From: Epiperipatus broadwayi
Taxonomy: Eukaryota > Onychophora > Udeonychophora > Euonychophora > Peripatidae
Assembly: GCA_028023455.1 (NCBI GenBank)
Contig: JAQFVV010012512.1
Span: forward strand, 2,212,413-2,276,412
Direction: 5' to 3'
DNA: 64,000 nt
A model generated the notes under the pieces. That model searched no databases. It was given only the letters and a program-made list of their open reading frames with translations, and was not told the DNA's origin. Both the position numbers and the translations under genes were made by a program. Below are positions 25,875 to 37,929 of this stretch, one piece after another; positions within the stretch are counted from its first letter, which is position 1; each line of letters starts with the position of its first letter.

Positions 25875-26028
25875 AATATGTCAATAAAATGAAACCTTTC
25901 CAAATGGCTGGTCCTAATTCTACGTGCAACAGTGATATAACTAATTTTTATGGCAATGAAAACCAAGTTACAGTTACAGGAATAATAAAAAATATGGACT
26001 CAAATAACACGTTGTTAGAGGAAGGCAT
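25875..26028 (+). CDS. Second recognised exon of the NTF2-like (DUF4440/SnoaL-like) gene
   Basis: Exon of 154 bases with acceptor AG at 25873-25874 after a pyrimidine-rich stretch and a perfect GTAAGT donor at 26029. It is phase 1 at the start and phase 2 at the end, with a single open frame. It reads YVNKMKPFQMAGP, then CNSDITNFYGN, then NQVTVTGIIKN, ending before an acidic LLEEG. In NTF2-like proteins this segment forms the middle strands, with alternating hydrophobic residues (V-T-V-T-G-I-I). The phases agree with 4150-4290 upstream and 39791-39914 downstream, which chance would rarely give. The intron before it is about 21.6 kb and full of transposons. A GATA microsatellite begins about 70-100 bases after the donor. 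Coding composition (higher G+C, no stop) contrasts with the AT-rich flanks. Confidence 0.82.
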
Positions 26029-26100
26029 GTAAGTATAATTATATGTTTATTTAACAATTTTGTAGTCTCCCTCATTGAATGTGTATATACATATATATAA

Positions 26101-26272
<172 letters not shown>

Positions 26273-26593
26273 TCATATAGTATGATGATAGCACATTTTC
26301 TTATTATAATATATCATATGTTCCAGTCTATTTAAAACTTTTTTCTTAAGTTGTTTTTTTCAGATTGTTGACCAATTTTTAAATTAGTTAATTATTGATT
26401 ACTGTCCAATAAATGGATATCTAATTACTATTAACTAAGACTAAACCAAAATGGAAAATTACTCAAACCATCACTATTGACTTTTTTTTTCACTGTTTCA
26501 CTTTTTTATTGAAAAGAGGGCATTGTCATCTGCAAGTTATTTAAAAAACTTTTATCTATATATATATATAAAATGTCCATTAATTAGAACAAT

Positions 26594-27172
26594 ATTGAAA
26601 TTAAGCTGAGAGACTGCAAAACTCTCAAGCACTTATGACTATCACCAGACAATCAGATCGTAAGCACTGAGACAGTGAATTTGACAAGAAAATGGTGGTT
26701 CCACCCTCTTCTTTACTTGTCTTTCTATATATACAAGCCAGTCTAAAGTACTTAGATCTGAAAGCATGAATCTTAAATATCTTCACACTCAACTCACTGA
26801 GTTCAAATTACAACATACAGCATGAAATCTTTCGATTTACTACGCAATAGTTTTTCGATGTTATAACTTGCAGCAATATATGTAAATAATATTTATTTTA
26901 TAAAGCGCAGATGGTATTGAAATTAAATTGAGAGACTGCAAAACTCTCAAGCGCTTATGACTATCACCAGCCAATCAGATCGTAAGCACTGAGACAGTGA
27001 ATTTGACAAGAAAAGGGTGGTTCCACCCTATTCTTTACTTGTCTTTCTATATATCCAAGCCAGTCAGAGTGCTTACGATCTGATTGGCTGATGATAGTCA
27101 TAAACACTTGAGAGTTTTGCAGACTCTCAATTTAATTTCAATACCGTCTGCACTTTATAAAATAAATATTAT
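26594..27172. mobile_element. Foldback element with an extra direct copy of one arm
   Basis: The arms at about 26896-27000 and 27061-27172 are inverted repeats (AATATTTATTTTATAAAGCG, and CAATCAGATCGTAAGCACTG with its complement). A third, direct copy of the arm and spacer lies at 26594-26750. The whole is flanked by a 14-base direct repeat TTAGAACAATATTG (26584-26597 and 27173-27186), a likely target duplication. Ends resemble the AGCATTTATTTTATATAG foldback family. Confidence 0.75.
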
Positions 27173-27184
27173 TTAGAACAATAT

Positions 27185-27612
27185 TGTAATCATAATAACT
27201 GTAATAAATATAAATGTAGTAAACTATTATAAACAGTCCTTCAGTCTGCAGAAGTATTTTTGTTTAATTTCTTAAATCTGCCTCAATGGTCATGAAATTC
27301 AAAAAACAAAGCTAATGCAAAGATCATCAATTCAAATCCCATGGATCCCTTAATTTAATGTTAGCAGCTTGTCTATTTATTAAATGCATTTTATTCCTAT
27401 TTATAAAAATTGCCTCCTTAATTTTTTTTTATTATGGTTTCTCTCTTCATGAAGAATTTTCACATTTTCAATATCGAATTTAAATTTATATTTACGTGTT
27501 TTTTCATGAACAAAAAAAACTGAAGCAGTCAGTAAATCATCATTATTTTTACTTTTTACATGCTTGTATAACAATTTTTGCTCCCTTAACTCTTTTTGAT
27601 ACTGCACCTATC
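27185..27612 (-). pseudogene. Penelope-like element, GIY-YIG endonuclease fragment (minus copy)
   Basis: Minus-strand translation from 27607 gives ELREQKLLYKHVKSKNNDDL, then HEKTRKYKFKFDIENVKILH and EERNHNKKKLRRQF. This is the C-terminal half of the GIY-YIG nuclease domain of Penelope-like retroelements ('L.EH...', 'H.....F.....ILh.E....r...EA'). The same ~430 bases occur inverted at 27674-28100. Frame is open for 68 codons, then broken. Confidence 0.65.
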
Positions 27613-27660
27613 AAGCAGAAAAGTAATATATATATATCAATTTTTTGTGAGCTTATGTTA

Positions 27661-28100
27661 TCATATATAGGTGAATCAAGGTGCAGCATTAAAAAGAGAT
27701 TAAGGGAGCATGAATTGTTATATAAGCTGTAAAAAGTAAGAATAATGGTGATTTAATGATGACCTCAGTTTTCTTTGATCATGAAAAAACATGTCAATTT
27801 TAATTTGATATTTAATGTGCAAAATTCTTTATGAAGAGAGAAACCATAAAAAAAGAAAAATTAAGGAGGCAATTTTTATAAATAGGAATAAAATGCATTT
27901 AATAAATAGACAAGCAGCTAACATTATGGGATTCGTGGGATTTGAATTGATGACCTTTGCTTCTGCTTTTTTTTTTTAATTTAATGGCAGTTGATGCAGG
28001 TTTAAGAAATTAATCAAAAGTATTTCTGCAGATTGAAAGACTTTTTATAATAGTTTATTACCATTATATTTATTATTTTTATTATGATTATATATATATC
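27661..28100 (+). pseudogene. Penelope-like element, GIY-YIG endonuclease fragment (plus copy)
   Basis: From 27661 the frame reads SYIGESRCSIKKRLREHELL then stops. The 'YIG' and 'RL.EH' residues are those of the GIY-YIG nuclease. Beyond a stop and frame change it continues with CKILYEERNHKKRKIKEAIF-like sequence and NRQAANIMGF, the expected end of the Penelope endonuclease. Together with 27185-27612 it forms a head-to-head inverted repeat, both copies starting at about the same codon and separated by ~60 bases. Confidence 0.65.
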
Positions 28101-28130
28101 AATCATTCTACCCAGATAGGCCTGCCTACC

Positions 28131-28449
<319 letters not shown>

Positions 28450-28496
28450 ATTTAAAGCATAAATCTGCATTTAATCATATAAAATTTATAATGACT

Positions 28497-28890
28497 TGTA
28501 GTCAACATGGGTAGGATGAAAAGGTTGACACTAATGCGGGCTTTGAGCATTTCATCATCAGATTTTCAATTAAATGAATGGCTGAAGGGTTGTGGGGTGG
28601 AGTAGTTTGAAGCCTGTCCATTAAAGTATGAAGATTGGTTATCTTAATATAAGCTGAGCTTTGATTGTATATATGTGGGGAGATGATAATCTGGACCAAC
28701 TGATGAGTGCTGGTTTATCACGAAATACATATATTGGTGATTATTTATCTTTTCGACTTGTGTGTGATCAAGTGTATCAGCAGTATGAGATAGCATGGAT
28801 GGTTGAGGGTCGTGTGAAAGTCTGAGTTCAAAGCCCCTATATATTACATATATAAGTGCAGGTATAAAAAGCCTGTACTGTAGAAGAAAA
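28497..28890 (+). repeat. Single complete-looking unit of the 16-17.5 kb dispersed repeat
   Basis: One colinear copy running from AGTCAACATGGGTAGGATGA through GATAATCTGGACCAACTGAT and GTGTGAAAGTCTGAGTTCAA to GCCTGTACTGTAGAAG. It starts within 50 bases of the TCTA array. Gives the natural order of the pieces scrambled at 16020-17560. Confidence 0.75.
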
Positions 28891-29392
28891 GAAAATTCAT
28901 ATTTCAACATACATATTAACTAAACTAACTCATGAAATATAGCAATCAGTAGTATTTATTACAATTAAAATTAAAATTCATATTAATGGCAAATTTCCTA
29001 AACTAAACGTTATCGTTTAAACTGATTTTGCCCAGCTTTCCATAATTTGTGTATATTTACACAAATATTCAATTATCTGATATATTTATAAAATATTATT
29101 TGTTGTTATTCTTTATTTTTAAAATCAATCTTCCCATCGAGCATCAAAACAAAAAACATTTTCCCATTTAAACACTGGTGAATGTACGTCAAAAAACAAT
29201 GTCTATGCTCGCAAAATCTAAACATTGAATAAACTACATTGTAGGATTTTAAATATAGAAGTTAACACACACACACACAACCTTGCATTTAAACCCAGAC
29301 TGAATAAACTTGGACATTGTTATATGGATAGTATAGTCAACCCATGAAATATATAAAATTACAAAATGATATTTAGCTATGATCATCTAGAG

Positions 29393-29819
29393 CAGGGATG
29401 CCCAACCAGTAGCTTGCGAGTCACATGTGAGTCACATGTGGCCCGTGCAACCGTTTAATGCGGCTCGCATTGCACTCTTCGAGAAAAATTGATAAAATAT
29501 TTTATGTGCCTTGACGCCACATGCACACACTAAAAAATAAACATTTTTACAATACAAGCAAAAACGATATGCAGTGTCAGGTTTCACATTAAATAAAATA
29601 ATTAAAATATACTTTTCCTGTAATTGTAATTTATAAGCATGTTACCAAATTTTTAATAAATAAATAAAATGTATTTACATTTTTTTTCTTTTTAACATAT
29701 TACACCTTTTTTTAGCTGTTTATAAATGTAATATGAAAAATGCAATATATAATTGTGGCTCCCCAAATTTTTTTAAATTCTCAACTGGCTGGCGTCAAGT
29801 TAAAGGTTGGGCATCCCTG
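29393..29819. mobile_element. hAT MITE (427 bases) with perfect 8-bp target duplication
   Basis: Terminal inverted repeat CAGGGATGCCCAACC at both ends. Flanks are an exact 8-bp duplication, ATCTAGAG (29385-29392 and 29820-29827). Subterminal GAGTCACATGTGGCCCG-type sequence is typical of nonautonomous hAT elements. No transposase remains. Confidence 0.92.
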
Positions 29820-29984
29820 ATCTAGAGTAATTTTCAATTGAAGTATCATGATATAATAGCAAAGACACTTCTTGGAAGCTGCGCAATGTTACAAAAATTA
29901 TCAAATGAAAATAAAGAATTAGGACTAAAGATAATTACTAAAAAGATGATTATTAATTGGATTTTTCTCATAAAAAGATAGTAA

Positions 29985-30560
29985 AGATTATTAATCATGA
30001 ATTACAAGAAGTTAGCAATTACGAATACCTTTTTTAGATTATTAATGCAGATGGAAACATAATGATAAAATTAAACTTGGATAGAATGCTTTTGGTAGAA
30101 ATAATTTAGTATTAAAAGAAAATATGCATCCATATTTGAAAAGTTTATAATAGATGTATTTTACCAGTTCATGCCTTATTAATCTGAAATTTGGATATTC
30201 AATAGAAAAATAATTCAGAATCTCCAGGTTATTTACTAAAGTATGGACAGATTTATGTTGAGAAAAATAAGAAAGCATCAAGAGTCAAATACTTGGATGA
30301 GAGAACCAAAAGATATTGATATTATTTGAATAAATTAGAAGCTATATTGGGAATTTTTTTAGAAGAGATGTTAATAGATAATTAATTGAAGTTTTTACTG
30401 GATTCCAAAAGATTTTAAAAGACCAAGAAAGTGATGGCATGGAAGATGGGTGGATGAAATATGAAAGTATATTGCTGTAATGTGGAGAAGAGAATCCAGG
30501 GTAACAAAGAAACTGATTTAAACTTGGAGAAACCACATAACAATGCATTGATAATTGTTA
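29985..30560 (+). pseudogene. RTE-like LINE remnant
   Basis: Broken translation matches the RTE at 6555: VSNYEYL..IINADGN (the 'V..F.YLG..I..DG' region), KLNLDRMLL, then ILPVHALLI near the 'CVLPVLTYG' position, a tryptophan-rich part and FKLGETT*QCIDN at the end. Many stops. The same 3' end as 6555-7035, so a second, older copy. Confidence 0.65.
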
Positions 30561-30659
30561 AAAACGATGAAGGTATCTCTACGTATGTAAAAACAAACAT
30601 GAATAGAGTTGAAATCCAAACAATGAAAAAAGATCGTAGAACAATTTGATATTTTTTAC

Positions 30660-32339
30660 ATGAAGTAGTTATTAAGCTTAAAAATGTCCATCACTATTAT
30701 TAGAGCTTACATCTGCCTTAGTTTGCTTGCTTATACTTCTAGGTTCAAATTATATATATATATATAGTAACAGTATCGATATAGAGGGTATGCAGGCTGG
30801 CAATCATCATCATAAAAAAATCCTTGTTTTTACTGAGCATAGATAATAACAAAAAATAGCATTGGAAGTAAACAACAAAAACAACACTAAATGATTATGA
30901 ATGAGAAGCATAACACCTTTCAGTAATACTCATCAAGAATCAATCAACCTCCTCTACAAATGGACTTAAAAACAATGTAAAATTTTAGGCTAATCATCAC
31001 TTAGGTCACATTATAGAAATAATCATTAATATTTCATTTGTATGATCCATATATGTTAAAATAATTATAAAAGTGTAATCCTATATCAAAAATATTGGGA
31101 TTATCATATCAGTGCTGATCATCATCAATAATATTGTCCATCAGTAACAATGATTGTATTAGTTTAATTATAAAATAAAATGGTGTAGTCCTTAAATGTG
31201 ACTTTTGTGCCCTTAGTGCAAATTCTCCAGAGAACCAACTAGATGATCTATACATCCTACATATATACTGCAAACATCATGATGGCTGAAGTAGCTATAT
31301 AATCATAAAGATCCTAGAGACTGTGAATAAAAAAGTGTACATTCTTAATTTGTTCTATCATTACATAATTTTACTGGGATCAATCTACCAAATCCCTTAA
31401 GCACATCCTTATGATGAAATTAGTCTCACACTCTGGTAATTCCCAGAATATATAACTAGAAGAATAAAAACCTCACAAAAAATAATTTCAGATTAAAAAA
31501 AAACCCACAAACAATTATTTATTAAAGTTAACTAATAAATAAAAAAATAGAAAGTTTTAGAAAATGATGTGACAAATCCTAAGTCAATGCATATTGATCA
31601 AACTATATACATGCAGTACACATATAATTTCACATACACCTTATAAATATTATTCCCTCTGATTCTTTTTAACTATTTAACATTTACTCTAAATAAGTTA
31701 TCTTTTTAAAATAAGCAACCCTAAAAAATATTTCACAATAAAAAAAAGTTTTTAACATGAACCTTACTCCCATTTTGAATATGAGAATGTCATTATGCAA
31801 TTTTAACCCATTAAAAAAAAATATTTCAACAAAACTACTAAAAAATTATTCAACATTTTCAATTATTCCAAGTAACATAATGTAGATGCGTATGTTTCAA
31901 TACTTTGTCTTCCTAGGGATTTTTTGTCCTTCTTTAGTGATGTTTTTGTAGTTGCCTATGTGAGTGACTTTTCTTGTAAATTTTGTAAGTCATGATTTAG
32001 TCAGTCTTTTGTCTGTGATATTTTTATTATAGCTTTCTCAATAATTATTTTTATCCATTTAGTTTTTTTTTCTTGCTGTAGCTGCAGGTTTCTAGTTTAA
32101 TAATTATTTTTACTCCAGGTTAGTACAAGTTTAGACAGTCATGTTGTTGGCTGAATCAGTATATTAAGCTTGTTGAAAGTTTTTCTAGGAATATTTTTCC
32201 TTCTTCTACATTCCTTTTAGTAAAATTGTTTATATAGTTAATGATTAGCTATTAGCAAGAACTTAATGCATGATTTTTGTAAATTATATACTATTAAAAT
32301 ATTGTTAAAATCATTTTTTTTTAAACTAAGAATGAGATT
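30660..32339. other. AT-rich intronic DNA, nothing recognised
   Basis: No ORF or repeat could be supported; some T-rich text at 31900-32200 may be an old LINE 3' region but cannot be shown. Confidence 0.4.
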
Positions 32340-33221
32340 ATTCTCACACCCCTAAGTCACTTTTCTGCTAACCTTGTGCATATCATTATCACACCCACTG
32401 ACACTCCTCTTCCCAGAGGCAGGCCCAGGTCATGGACCTCATTCATTGCCAACATCCTACAAAAGGCTGGCTTTGTTATACCATCCAGCAGCAGCAAACT
32501 AAAGTACTGGGAGGTTTTCAATCAGACTGCAGACTTCTGCATTGTGTCCCCAACATTCCTCAAACTTACCAATGCTCAATTAATCCGCAAATTCAAAAGA
32601 TGGTCCATTGAGGCAAAATTCCTCGATTTCTTCCTCAAAATCAATCTTCACTCCCTTCTCACAAATCAATTTTTGGTCAACTGTAGGGGTTTCACCAAGA
32701 TCTCTCCCATATGCCAGCTCTGTAAAACTGACAATGAAACCCTCCATCACTTCCTATTTAAATGTCTCTTTCTGCTTGGTGTGAGAAAAGTCATCAACTC
32801 CTGTCTTTCCTTGCACAGAAATACCATCTTCAATCTCCAAGAATCCATAGAAACAGGGGTCTTCACAGCTATTAGACTATCTGTTTTCCTCATCTATGCT
32901 CTCTGGTTGTTCTGATATGACATTATCTTTGACCAGAGACTACCGTCAGTGAACCAAAAGCTCTTGGACATAATTTGCTGTCTCAAAACCAGAGATACCA
33001 AACTAGCCCCACCTCCACTCCTCACAGACACTTGGGCAATCTCCAACTCCCATCCTCTTAGCCTCTATCATAGGACTCAGTTACAAAGACATGCATTTCA
33101 GACCGGCCTGGATTACACACCATTTCCCCTTTCCACTTACCATTCCCTTTTCACATGTATCCTTCCCTCTTACCATGTTGCTCCTAAAATTTCAATTTAT
33201 TTTATAATCACTCCCTTATAA
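32340..33221 (+). pseudogene. LINE ORF2 C-terminal region with zinc knuckle, one in-frame TGA
   Basis: One frame is open from before 32376 to a stop at 33219-33221, apart from a TGA at 32913-32915. Residues include CQLCKTDNETLHHFLFKC, a C-x2-C-x8-H-x4-C knuckle typical of the C-terminus of many non-LTR ORF2 proteins, and a following LINE tail (NLQESIETG, IRLSVFLIYALW). The TGA falls at an Arg in the related 24345 fragment (LWITRCKLVF), so it is most simply CGA to TGA. G+C is well above the neighbourhood, as expected for a recent arrival from a different family. RT and endonuclease parts are absent. Confidence 0.7.
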
Positions 33222-34619
33222 ACCTTTTCTAACTGTATCAATATTTTTTTTATGAATAGACATCACTGAGAAAGAAAAAAGAATGATATTAATTTAGCAC
33301 TAGACTTCCAACTGCATTTCTAGCTGAACTTATTGCTACTTAACTGTATTGAATTCGCCTGCTCACATACATTTTTATTTTTTAAAAAACAAACTGATAT
33401 TAATCTATCATACAATCATATGACTATCTCAAAAATTACTGCATTTAGCATTGACCAATTGATTTTTTTTTTTTACAAGAAAAATATTTTTTTCCACAAA
33501 TTAATTCTATTTATACACTAACTGAAACATAATTTAATTCCTTCAGAAATAAATATTTTAATATTTTTTTATTTTTTAAAAAATAAAATATTTTATTTAT
33601 ACCCCAGATTCTAATTCTTTTTTTTTTAAATCAAAAATAATATATATAAAAAGTGAATTATACATTTTCTTATTCGTTTTTCTTCTTTTCTTTTATATCT
33701 ATATTTAATAAAAATTAACATTTATAAAATCACCCTTACATTACAGAATTTGTCATTAGTCATTTTATATGGTAAACCTGTTAATGAATATAGATAATTA
33801 AATTCTTACTTAACAAATAGGCTATTTTGAAATTAACATAAAAAGAAATAATTTGTCTGTGTGTGTATATATAATCCTTACAAATCCATCCATGTTTTTA
33901 TGTTTTTAAACTATACATCTGAGCAAAAAAGAGCCCATTAATTTCAAATACAGAAGCTCAAATACAAAGTTAACCCACTGCTAATTTAAAAAATCTTTAG
34001 TGAGATCACAAACCAATAATATAGGGTTGTAGTCATACCTATGTTTTAAAATTAACAAAGCAGAACTACATCATAAATAAATAGGCTTATTATGTTTACA
34101 ACTTTTTCATAAATTAATGTGCAACTAGCTAGCTATATATTATTGGTTGGAAAATGAATATATCTTATTATTAAATAGAATTTATAGGTTGTACATCTAT
34201 CTGGCTCATTTAAATGAGCGTCACTGTACCAACTGTAAATATATTTATTTTCATAATCATATGATAAAGCTTTTTCCATTGGTTGAAAAGTCTCATTGTT
34301 ATGGTGATGAGACTTTTCATTTATTTTGCATTTATTGACAACTAATTCTTGACAAATCAATGTAAATTAAGCAGTAAGTACAATAAAATGATAACACTTT
34401 AGCATCAAGTATGATAATTTATCAGTTTTTAGTACTCTGTGTCACCATTTGTTCTAATATCTCAATAATTAAATCAGATTGATTGATTTGACAGTAATCC
34501 AATATTTGAATAAGTATTATTTTTTGACAGTTTATTACAATTATTTTTGATAAGTTTTTAAGAAGAAAAAATGTTGTCTATTTTCATGGGTAGTCATTTG
34601 TTTTGTACAAGTAATCCTC
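33222..34619. other. Very AT-rich intronic DNA, nothing recognised
   Basis: Low-complexity A/T runs; no supported feature. Confidence 0.5.
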
Positions 34620-34799
34620 AATGTGATGTGATGTGATGGATTATGGCTTCTCCTTAAATGAAGTCAAGAATATCTCAGCAATTATGCCCAGATAAACCTG
34701 TTAGCCACTTTATTTTCCATTCCCCACTCCAAATTTTCCCATATTCTGCTCCATCCCATTTCCACAACATAATCTTTGTCAACTCTATAGCCTTTATAT

Positions 34800-35402
34800 C
34801 TAAATCCCCCTTATCTTTTCCCAAACCCAGCATAAAAACCAATAATTCACTTTCTGTATAATCACTTTTTTATATTTATTCTTCCATAACTTCATTATAT
34901 GTACCCTTTCTGTTTTCAAGCATTTACATTTAATTAACAAATGCCTAATATTTTCTATTCCTTCCTTACATAATTTACAAAATAAATCACCCATATTTTT
35001 CCATTTACATGTATATTCTCTTGTTGCTAAAGATCCTGTTCGAGCCTTAAACAATAAACTACTTTCCTTACTATTATCATATATTAACTCACACCTAATA
35101 TTCTGTTTATTTCTATATATATTTAAACTCTTTGTACTCTCCATTCTATTTCTCCATTTCTCTAACTCCCTATTCTTTATTAATAAATCTATTCTTTTAT
35201 CCCATTCCTTACTACTACAACACTCAACAATCCTCTTAACACAATCATCCCATCTTTTGTACAAATATACTGATATAACTTCTTTATCCAAATCTTTTGC
35301 ATACCACATTACCTTTCTCACCCATCTTGTTACCCACCCTTTACTCATAAACCAATTAAATACTATTTTATCTTTTATTATCCATAAACTGCAATCTACC
35401 AA
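34800..35402 (-). pseudogene. LINE ORF2 C-terminal domain with CCHC knuckle
   Basis: A 200-codon frame rich in W and K, containing CKLCKEGIENIRHLLIKC, a C-x2-C-x8-H-x4-C knuckle. It follows the RT palm after one frame change. Missing from the related plus-strand copy, which stops before it. Confidence 0.75.
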
Positions 35403-35457
35403 ACATTTTCATTTTACTTTTTGCATCTCTCATATGAAAACTTGACCATCCCATTTC

Positions 35458-36109
35458 TCATTGAATTGCCTCTTTTGCTGTCCATACATCTGCATCCAAT
35501 GCATGTCTTTCTACTTCCCTTTGAACTTTTTCTAAGTAATTTAATACCTCTTTACTAACATATAATGCAACCCCTTTCCATATAATTTTAACTACATCAT
35601 ATTTATTATATAAAAACACTATTAATTTCTTTATCAATCCCTTTCTTTTCTTTGCTTCATTTATCAATTTTTTCTCCCATTCATCCAAATAATTTTTCTG
35701 TTTACTTAAAATAATTCCCAAATAACTATATCTATTTACCATACTCAACTTAATATCTCCCAATATAAATTCTACATCTTCTCTTTCCCCAGTATTAACC
35801 ATCATTATATTTGATTTTTCTTCACTAAATTTAATCCCCATCTCTTTACCAACTCTTGCACCTGTCCTCAACGTAACTTCCATATCTTCTCTTCTTTCTG
35901 CACACAAAAATATATCATCTGCAAAAAAAAGACCTGACAAAATATATATTCCCTTATTACCTATTAACGGTATCTCTATCCCTCTTCCTAATCTTTCTAT
36001 TGCTCTTTCCATTTTACTCAAATACAACACAAACAAAATAGGTGAAATAGGGTATCCTTGCCTTAACCCCATCACATTTTTAACTTTAACTGATTCTATA
36101 TTCCCTAAT

Positions 36110-36165
<56 letters not shown>

Positions 36166-36827
36166 AATATATAATCAGATATATATATAATTATTTTCAT
36201 ATAATTTCTTAATAATATCTATTAAAGCTTCATCCATTCCCAAATTTGCTAAACATATCCATAATCTATTTCTATCTACTCTATCATATGCCTTCTCTAT
36301 ATCTATAAAACTCATATATAACTGTTTACCTAAATTCCTACTCATATCCACAAGTTATGTAACTACAAATAAACTATCTCTTATATGCCTATTTAATCTA
36401 AAACCTCCTTGCATTTCCCCCACTACATTATTCCCTTCCATCCATTTTACAACTTTTCTAGCCACTATATATGAGAAAACTTTATATAAAACTGATGTTA
36501 CTGTTATTGGTCTATAATTATTCAACTTTCTATGATCCTTACCCTTTTCTTTAAATAATAATCTTACTCTTGTATTACTCCAATTGCTTGGAAAAACTCT
36601 ATTCTGTGCCATTTTATAATATAAGATAATAACTTTACTTTTGGCCTATATCCTAAATTCATTACCATCTCTGCTTCCCATCCATCTAAACCTTTTGCCT
36701 TTCCACTTTTCAATTTCTTCTCTACCTCATTCAGTTCATTTTCTGAAAAACTAATATTCCCATTACTATATGCTTTCATGTTTTCTATCACTCTATCATT
36801 CACATCTAACATCTTTTCTATATTCAT
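35458..36827 (-). pseudogene. LINE reverse transcriptase domain, interrupted by (AT)n
   Basis: Three minus-strand open pieces. The first ends in an alpha/beta linker with KAKGLDGWEAEMV. The second has RVRLLFKEKGKDHRKLNNYR and VVGEMQGGFR (RT fingers). The third has MGLRQGYPISPILFVLYLS and LFFADDIFLCAE with the intact F-A-D-D catalytic motif, then YSYLGIILSK. Between pieces 2 and 3 the sequence LYENNYIYI runs into an AT tract of about 50 bases and resumes at YQLGNIESVKVKN. Confidence 0.8.
36112..36163. repeat. (AT)n inside the LINE reverse transcriptase, minus copy
   Basis: A pure TA run, flanked by a 17-base imperfect inverted repeat (CTGATTCTATATTCCCT and AGGGAATATATAATCAG). The same position in the plus copy also has (AT)n. 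Confidence 0.9.
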
Positions 36828-37155
36828 TACATATCTATTTAAAATTATCTCTAAATCTTCTCTAGAGCTACACTCTATTCTCTCATCTAGTAATACTATC
36901 TCTCTCTCCCCTTCATTCCTCCTTTTAATGTAATTTCAAATTTTTTTACTCACATCTCTTCCACTTTTATTAATATCCTCCAACAATTTACTATTCAATT
37001 TTATTCTCTCTCTATAATTATCTATTTTAGCTAACTCTTTTTTTCTAAATACTTTTCCCATTTATCATTAATATCTTTTTCACTTTCCTTATTCTTAATA
37101 GCACACTTATATTCTCTACATGATTCTTTCCTCTCTTTTACACTTTTACTAATTC

Positions 37156-37737
37156 TCATTTTTTATTACTTTTATTCTTCTGAATATTCTCACATAAAAC
37201 CCTATTTGCCACTTTTTCTACTTCTTTACACCTGTCCTTATACTCATCCCCAACCCACTCTTCCATAATTTCTTCAACTTGTATTTTATACTCTTCCAAC
37301 TTATTCTTATCATTCACTCTCCAGCCACATCTTTCACTATTATTTCTACTTTTATTTCTATTCTCTATCACATTACTAACCATTTCAATTATAATGAAGT
37401 TGTGATCACTAGTGCATACTTTTTCTTCATTATCAAACACCTTAATTTTTCTTATTTTATTTATTCCCTCTTTCTCTACCAATACATAATCTATTGTATG
37501 AAATATATTATTTCTAGACCATGTGTATTGTCCCTCATAAATATTTAATAAATTTCCAATACTCAAATTCACTTTCTGACAAAATTCCTTCAAAAGCTGT
37601 CCATTTTTATTATCTACATCATCAATTTCTTCAATATGTTCATTCATATCCCCTATAACTATGATTTTCTTCCTTTTTTCTTTAAAACTTTGTATATCTT
37701 TAACTAGACATTCATATATATTACTATTCCCTTCCAT
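37156..37737 (-). pseudogene. LINE apurinic-type endonuclease domain (C-terminal part)
   Basis: A 193-codon open frame on the minus strand. It contains IVIGDMNEHIEEID (the 'GD.N' motif), YTWSRNNIFHTIDYVLV (the 'W......ID' region) and TSDHNFIIIEM (the 'SDH' catalytic motif), all intact. The N-terminal strand with the catalytic Glu is missing through 5' truncation. The following basic region leads to the RT. Confidence 0.8.
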
Positions 37738-37929
37738 TATAATTTGTTGTTTTCTTAAATAATTGACTGCCCTCTAGCTGCAGCATTTGTCAATTTATAT
37801 AATAATAGTATGATTACATTTAATTGTTCACTACATTTTTATATAAAAATTATCATGACCAATGTATGGATACTTTTGTCATATCCAATATTACACACAT
37901 GCAGTTTATGGTTCATTATTAAGAAGAAT

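Larger units (their letters stand above)
34620..37755 (-). mobile_element. APE-type non-LTR retrotransposon (LINE), 5'-truncated
   Basis: On the minus strand, in order: the endonuclease C-terminal half (37737-37156), a linker, RT fingers (36827-36355), an (AT)n tract, RT palm (36075-35458) and a C-terminal knuckle domain (35402-34800). A 3' end rich in CATCA repeats lies near 34621-34640. Homology with the plus-strand copy at 60.3 kb begins at about 37750, so the 5' part was lost on insertion. Frameshifts separate the ORFs. It lies antisense in intron 2 of the NTF2-like gene. Confidence 0.85.

Noticed and set aside
37279-37548. Plus-strand 89-codon ORF
   Set aside because: Antisense shadow of the LINE endonuclease; the mirror case occurs at 61133-61402.
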